NCBI GenBank assembly: GCA_025454715.1
Contig: JALONY010000071.1
Coordinates: forward strand, 1-7,526
Source of the DNA: Anaerolineae bacterium
Lineage (GTDB): Bacteria > Chloroflexota > Anaerolineae > Aggregatilineales > Phototrophicaceae
Direction: 5' to 3'
DNA: 7,526 nucleotides
Position numbers and translations under genes: made by a program. Positions within the stretch are counted from its first letter, which is position 1. Each line of letters opens with the position of its first letter. Positions 5,527 to 7,526 of this stretch are shown here, in pieces. A model generated the notes under the pieces. That model ran no database searches. It saw only the letters and a list, made by a program, of their open reading frames with translations, and was not told the DNA's origin.

Positions 5527-5847
5527 ATGATGTCCGACAACTACCCCCCTGACCCAACCGATACCACCGGACGCAAACCCCTGCGCGTCGGTGCGGGCTC
5601 CAACCCCAACGACGTGGCCGGAGCCATCGCCAACACCGTGCGCCAAGATGGTGCGGTCGATGTGCACGCCATCGGCGCGCACGCCGTCAACCAAGCGCTC
5701 AAGGCAGTCATCATCGCCATGGATTACCTCGATCAGCGGGGCGGCCTGCGGGTGTCCGTCGTGCCCAGCTTCGTCAAGCTGGACGTGGGCGACGGCCAGA
5801 AGACCGCCATCCGCCTCGCCATCGACGTGGTGCCCAGCGAGTCCTAG
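5527..5847 (+). CDS. spoVS: SpoVS family (Alba-like) protein
   Basis: The protein is 106 residues. The core from about residue 18 (LRVGAGSNPNDVAGAIA, then VHAIGAHAVNQALKAV and a C-terminal KTAIRLAIDVVPS) follows B. subtilis SpoVS (86 residues). The family has an Alba-like fold associated with nucleic-acid binding and is needed in Bacillus for stage V sporulation; homologues occur in Deinococcus-Thermus and Chloroflexota that do not form endospores. A hydrophilic N-terminal extension (NYPPDPTDTTGRK) of about 17 residues precedes the core. Two adjacent ATGs (5527 and 5530) are possible starts; neither has a strong ribosome site, and GAGAAAG lies too far upstream. The gene is divergent from dnaA across the likely origin and converges on the DUF5996-like gene. 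A link to origin biology is possible but rests on position. Confidence 0.85.
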   Translation: MMSDNYPPDPTDTTGRKPLRVGAGSNPNDVAGAIANTVRQDGAVDVHAIGAHAVNQALKAVIIAMDYLDQRGGLRVSVVPSFVKLDVGDGQKTAIRLAIDVVPSES

Positions 5848-6626
5848 GCCAGCACGCGCCGCAACACCCCGACCACCCCACGCAACGCCTCGAGCAAGGC
5901 CGCCTCGGGGTCAGCCATGGCCGCCACGGAGTCGTAATCCATCACCGCGCCCGTCCAGCCGGTGGTATGCCAGCGCGCCAGTTGCGGCAAGCGGGCATCG
6001 GTCAGGTCGGCAGGCAACGGCCAGCCATAGGCATACACATACGGGCGCGCAAACCCCGCGCTGGCGGGCGAAAACCCGATGTTGATGTGCGGTGTGTGGT
6101 GCTCATCAGGGGTGCCCAGCCCAAAATACAGCGTCGAGAGGTCGAAACCGTGCGGCCAGACCACGACCGGCGAGACCGTGCCGAACCACTCGGCGCGCAG
6201 GCGTGCAATCACCCCATGCACCCCCCATACCCCCTCAGCATATTCGGCGGCCACGCCCAAATCCAGCGCGATGGGCTGATCTGCGGCGTCGTGCGGGGCG
6301 GCGGCATCGGTCTCGACCCCGTGGGCGGTCAAGCTGGCTTTGGCTTGCTCATACACCTGAAGCGGCGTCAAGCCGTCCAGCGCAATCGTATCTACGCCGG
6401 TATCGAACGACAGGCGCAGGGTGCCGGTCGTGAAATCGAGCGCGGCCTCGCCGAACGTGAGCGGGCGCGTCGCCAGCCCGAACGAACGCGGCAACAACGC
6501 GAGGTGCAAGGCGTTGGGCAGGGCGGGGCTGTGCGCTTTTTGCAAGCTGGCGACGATTTGGGCGGCGCGTTGCAACCCGACTCGGGTGGCGTCCCAGTGT
6601 GGGTGGTTCAGGGTGGGCAGGGGCAT
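5844..6626 (-). CDS. DUF5996-like protein
   Basis: The 260-residue product has no signal peptide or membrane helix. Family-like features are an N-terminal segment with LRLSFDTGVDTIAL, then WFGTVSPVVVWPHGFDLSTLYF (about 153-174), a His-rich stretch (DEHHTPHINIGFSP), YVYAYGWPLP, and the C-terminal block AVMDYDSV-to-DPEAALLEALRGV. This resembles DUF5996, for which I know no established function. The ATG at 6626 is supported by AAAGGA 7 nt upstream (6634-6639). It starts 32 nt after the rfaE2-like stop, so it is probably the last gene of that operon. Its stop TAG and that of spoVS share the palindrome CTAG. The family assignment is from memory of the conserved blocks and is moderately sure. Confidence 0.65.
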   Translation of the reverse strand: MPLPTLNHPHWDATRVGLQRAAQIVASLQKAHSPALPNALHLALLPRSFGLATRPLTFGEAALDFTTGTLRLSFDTGVDTIALDGLTPLQVYEQAKASLTAHGVETDAAAPHDAADQPIALDLGVAAEYAEGVWGVHGVIARLRAEWFGTVSPVVVWPHGFDLSTLYFGLGTPDEHHTPHINIGFSPASAGFARPYVYAYGWPLPADLTDARLPQLARWHTTGWTGAVMDYDSVAAMADPEAALLEALRGVVGVLRRVLA

Positions 6627-6658
6627 GGGGGTGTCCTTTGGGGGGATAGGGCGTGCGC

Positions 6659-7111
6659 TTACGGTAACGCCCTGACGCGCCGAATCAGCTCACTCGTACT
6701 GTGCCCCGCCAACAGGTCAATCAAGACCACCCGCCCGCCATACGCCTCGACCAACGCCCGCTCGGGCAACGGCTTATCGTGATAATCGCCGCCTTTGACG
6801 TATACCTCCGGGCGCAACGCCTCGATCAGGCCGTGGGCGGTGTCGTCATAAAACACCACCACCCCATCGACGCACCGCAAGGCGGCAAGCAGGCGGGCGC
6901 GCTCGTGGTCTGGCACGATTGGGCGACCGGTGCCCTTCAGGCGCTCGCTGGACGGGTCGCCGTTCAGCCCGACAATCAGCAGGTCGCCCAACGCCCGCGC
7001 CTGCTCGAGGTAATCGAGGTGGCCGACGTGCAACAAATCGAAGTGGCCATTGGTAAACACCAAACGCCGACCGGCGCGCAAGGCGCGGGCATCGGCCAAC
7101 GATAAGCTCAT
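6659..7111 (-). CDS. rfaE2: Stand-alone RfaE2-type nucleotidyltransferase (heptose-phosphate adenylyltransferase family)
   Basis: The 150-residue protein carries the cytidylyltransferase-fold motif TNGHFDLLHVGH (20-31, with HxGH at 28-31), followed by DLLIVGLNGDPSSERLKG, RPIVPDHERARLLAAL, LRPEVYVKGGDY and a C-terminal HSTSELI block. This order matches RfaE2/HldE-C, which transfers AMP from ATP to glycero-manno-heptose 1-phosphate. The family's usual TNGCFD reads TNGHFD. There is no attached kinase domain, and no kinase, phosphatase or epimerase of the heptose pathway is in view, so the sugar substrate is uncertain. I chose the ATG at 7111, which overlaps the upstream stop as ATGA; an in-frame GTG at 7117 would add two residues. 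A related glycerol-3-phosphate-type transferase is the main alternative. Confidence 0.85.
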   Translation of the reverse strand: MSLSLADARALRAGRRLVFTNGHFDLLHVGHLDYLEQARALGDLLIVGLNGDPSSERLKGTGRPIVPDHERARLLAALRCVDGVVVFYDDTAHGLIEALRPEVYVKGGDYHDKPLPERALVEAYGGRVVLIDLLAGHSTSELIRRVRALP

Positions 7112-7526
7112 AGGCACACCACCGCGCTGAAGCGCCCCGTTTTGCCGCGCTCGGCGCGATGGCTAAAAAACTCGTCGGTGCGGCTGGCGGTGCACACGCC
7201 CATCACCTCGACCTGCTCGACCCCAGCGCGCAACAGGTCATGCCGGTTGGCCTCCCACAAGTCGAGGTAGGCCGTGCCGTCGGCGGGGTCGCGCCGGATG
7301 AGGCCGTCGGTCTGGCCGAAATGCGCCCGTACCGCCGTCACCACCTCCTCGCCGACCTGATAGCGGTCGGGGCCGATGCTGGGGCCGACCCCAGCCAACA
7401 CGTCCGCCGGTCGGCAATCGAAGGCCGCCACCATCGCCTTGATGAGCTGGGCGGCCATGCCGTGGACGGTGCCGCGCCAGCCCGCGTGTGCCACCCCGAC
7501 CACCCCTTGGCGTGGGTCATAGGCCA
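7108..7526 (-). CDS. pgeF: PgeF/YfiH-type laccase-domain protein (partial, N-terminus off the right edge)
   Basis: The C-terminal 138 residues are present and the frame is open to base 7526. The visible part starts AYDPRQGVVGVAHAGWRGT, containing the family's AHAGWRG metal-binding His (E. coli YfiH H124). Then come GVGPSIGPDRYQVGEEV, LDLWEANRHDLLRAGV, CTASRTDEFFSHRAERGKTGRF and the end SAVVCL. The other two expected active-site residues (YfiH H71 and C107) lie outside the window. The family was first called polyphenol oxidase. Members have since been linked to purine nucleoside cleavage and to editing of peptidoglycan precursors, and which applies here cannot be told. The stop overlaps the rfaE2-like start by 4 nt (ATGA), so the two are co-translated. 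An internal GTG at 7503 is not the start, since conserved residues precede it. Confidence 0.92.
   Translation of the reverse strand, partial: AYDPRQGVVGVAHAGWRGTVHGMAAQLIKAMVAAFDCRPADVLAGVGPSIGPDRYQVGEEVVTAVRAHFGQTDGLIRRDPADGTAYLDLWEANRHDLLRAGVEQVEVMGVCTASRTDEFFSHRAERGKTGRFSAVVCL

Noticed and set aside
5389..5694. 101-codon minus-strand ORF overlapping the start of spoVS
   Set aside because: It is antisense to a conserved gene and to the box cluster, with no family resemblance.
1..7526. CRISPR array, tRNA, rRNA, insertion sequence or prophage
   Set aside because: No regularly spaced repeats, cloverleaf, rRNA segment, transposase, integrase or phage gene could be recognised.

Overview
The window is GC-rich bacterial chromosome, dominated by tightly packed genes on the minus strand. 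A Chloroflexota-like bacterium is my best guess. The guess rests on a SpoVS homologue beside dnaA, the short form of homogentisate dioxygenase, and a GC-rich intergenic repeat of a style common in that phylum. Sequence alone cannot prove the phylum. No transposase, phage gene, CRISPR array, tRNA or rRNA was seen.

Left part (1-2521, all minus strand): a 2-hydroxyacid dehydrogenase of the glyoxylate reductase type runs off the left edge. Its start overlaps the stop of a DUF4256 gene, and the pair has its own extended -10 promoter. Upstream is a homogentisate 1,2-dioxygenase family gene, preceded by an AT-rich leader and a block of GC-rich hairpin repeats.

Centre (2522-5847): a type I L-asparaginase gene starts only 4 nt after the stop of dnaA, so both probably share the dnaA transcript. 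Between dnaA (minus) and spoVS (plus) lies a 550-nt non-coding stretch that looks like the chromosomal replication origin. It holds a cluster of repeated boxes of the form TTATCCCAA in both orientations, AT-rich tracts, a 16-bp perfect palindrome and a hairpin. No classical TTATCCACA box was seen there. The DnaA encoded next door has Gln in place of the nearly invariant Asp of its DNA-reading helix (GGRQHST instead of GGRDHST). Altered boxes beside an altered initiator suggest a co-evolved, non-standard origin code, which is the most interesting point in the window.

Right part (5844-7526, minus strand): an apparent operon of a PgeF/YfiH-type laccase-domain protein (N-terminus beyond the right edge), a stand-alone RfaE2-type nucleotidyltransferase with a 4-nt ATGA overlap, and a DUF5996-like protein. 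This operon converges on spoVS, and the two stop codons share one CTAG.
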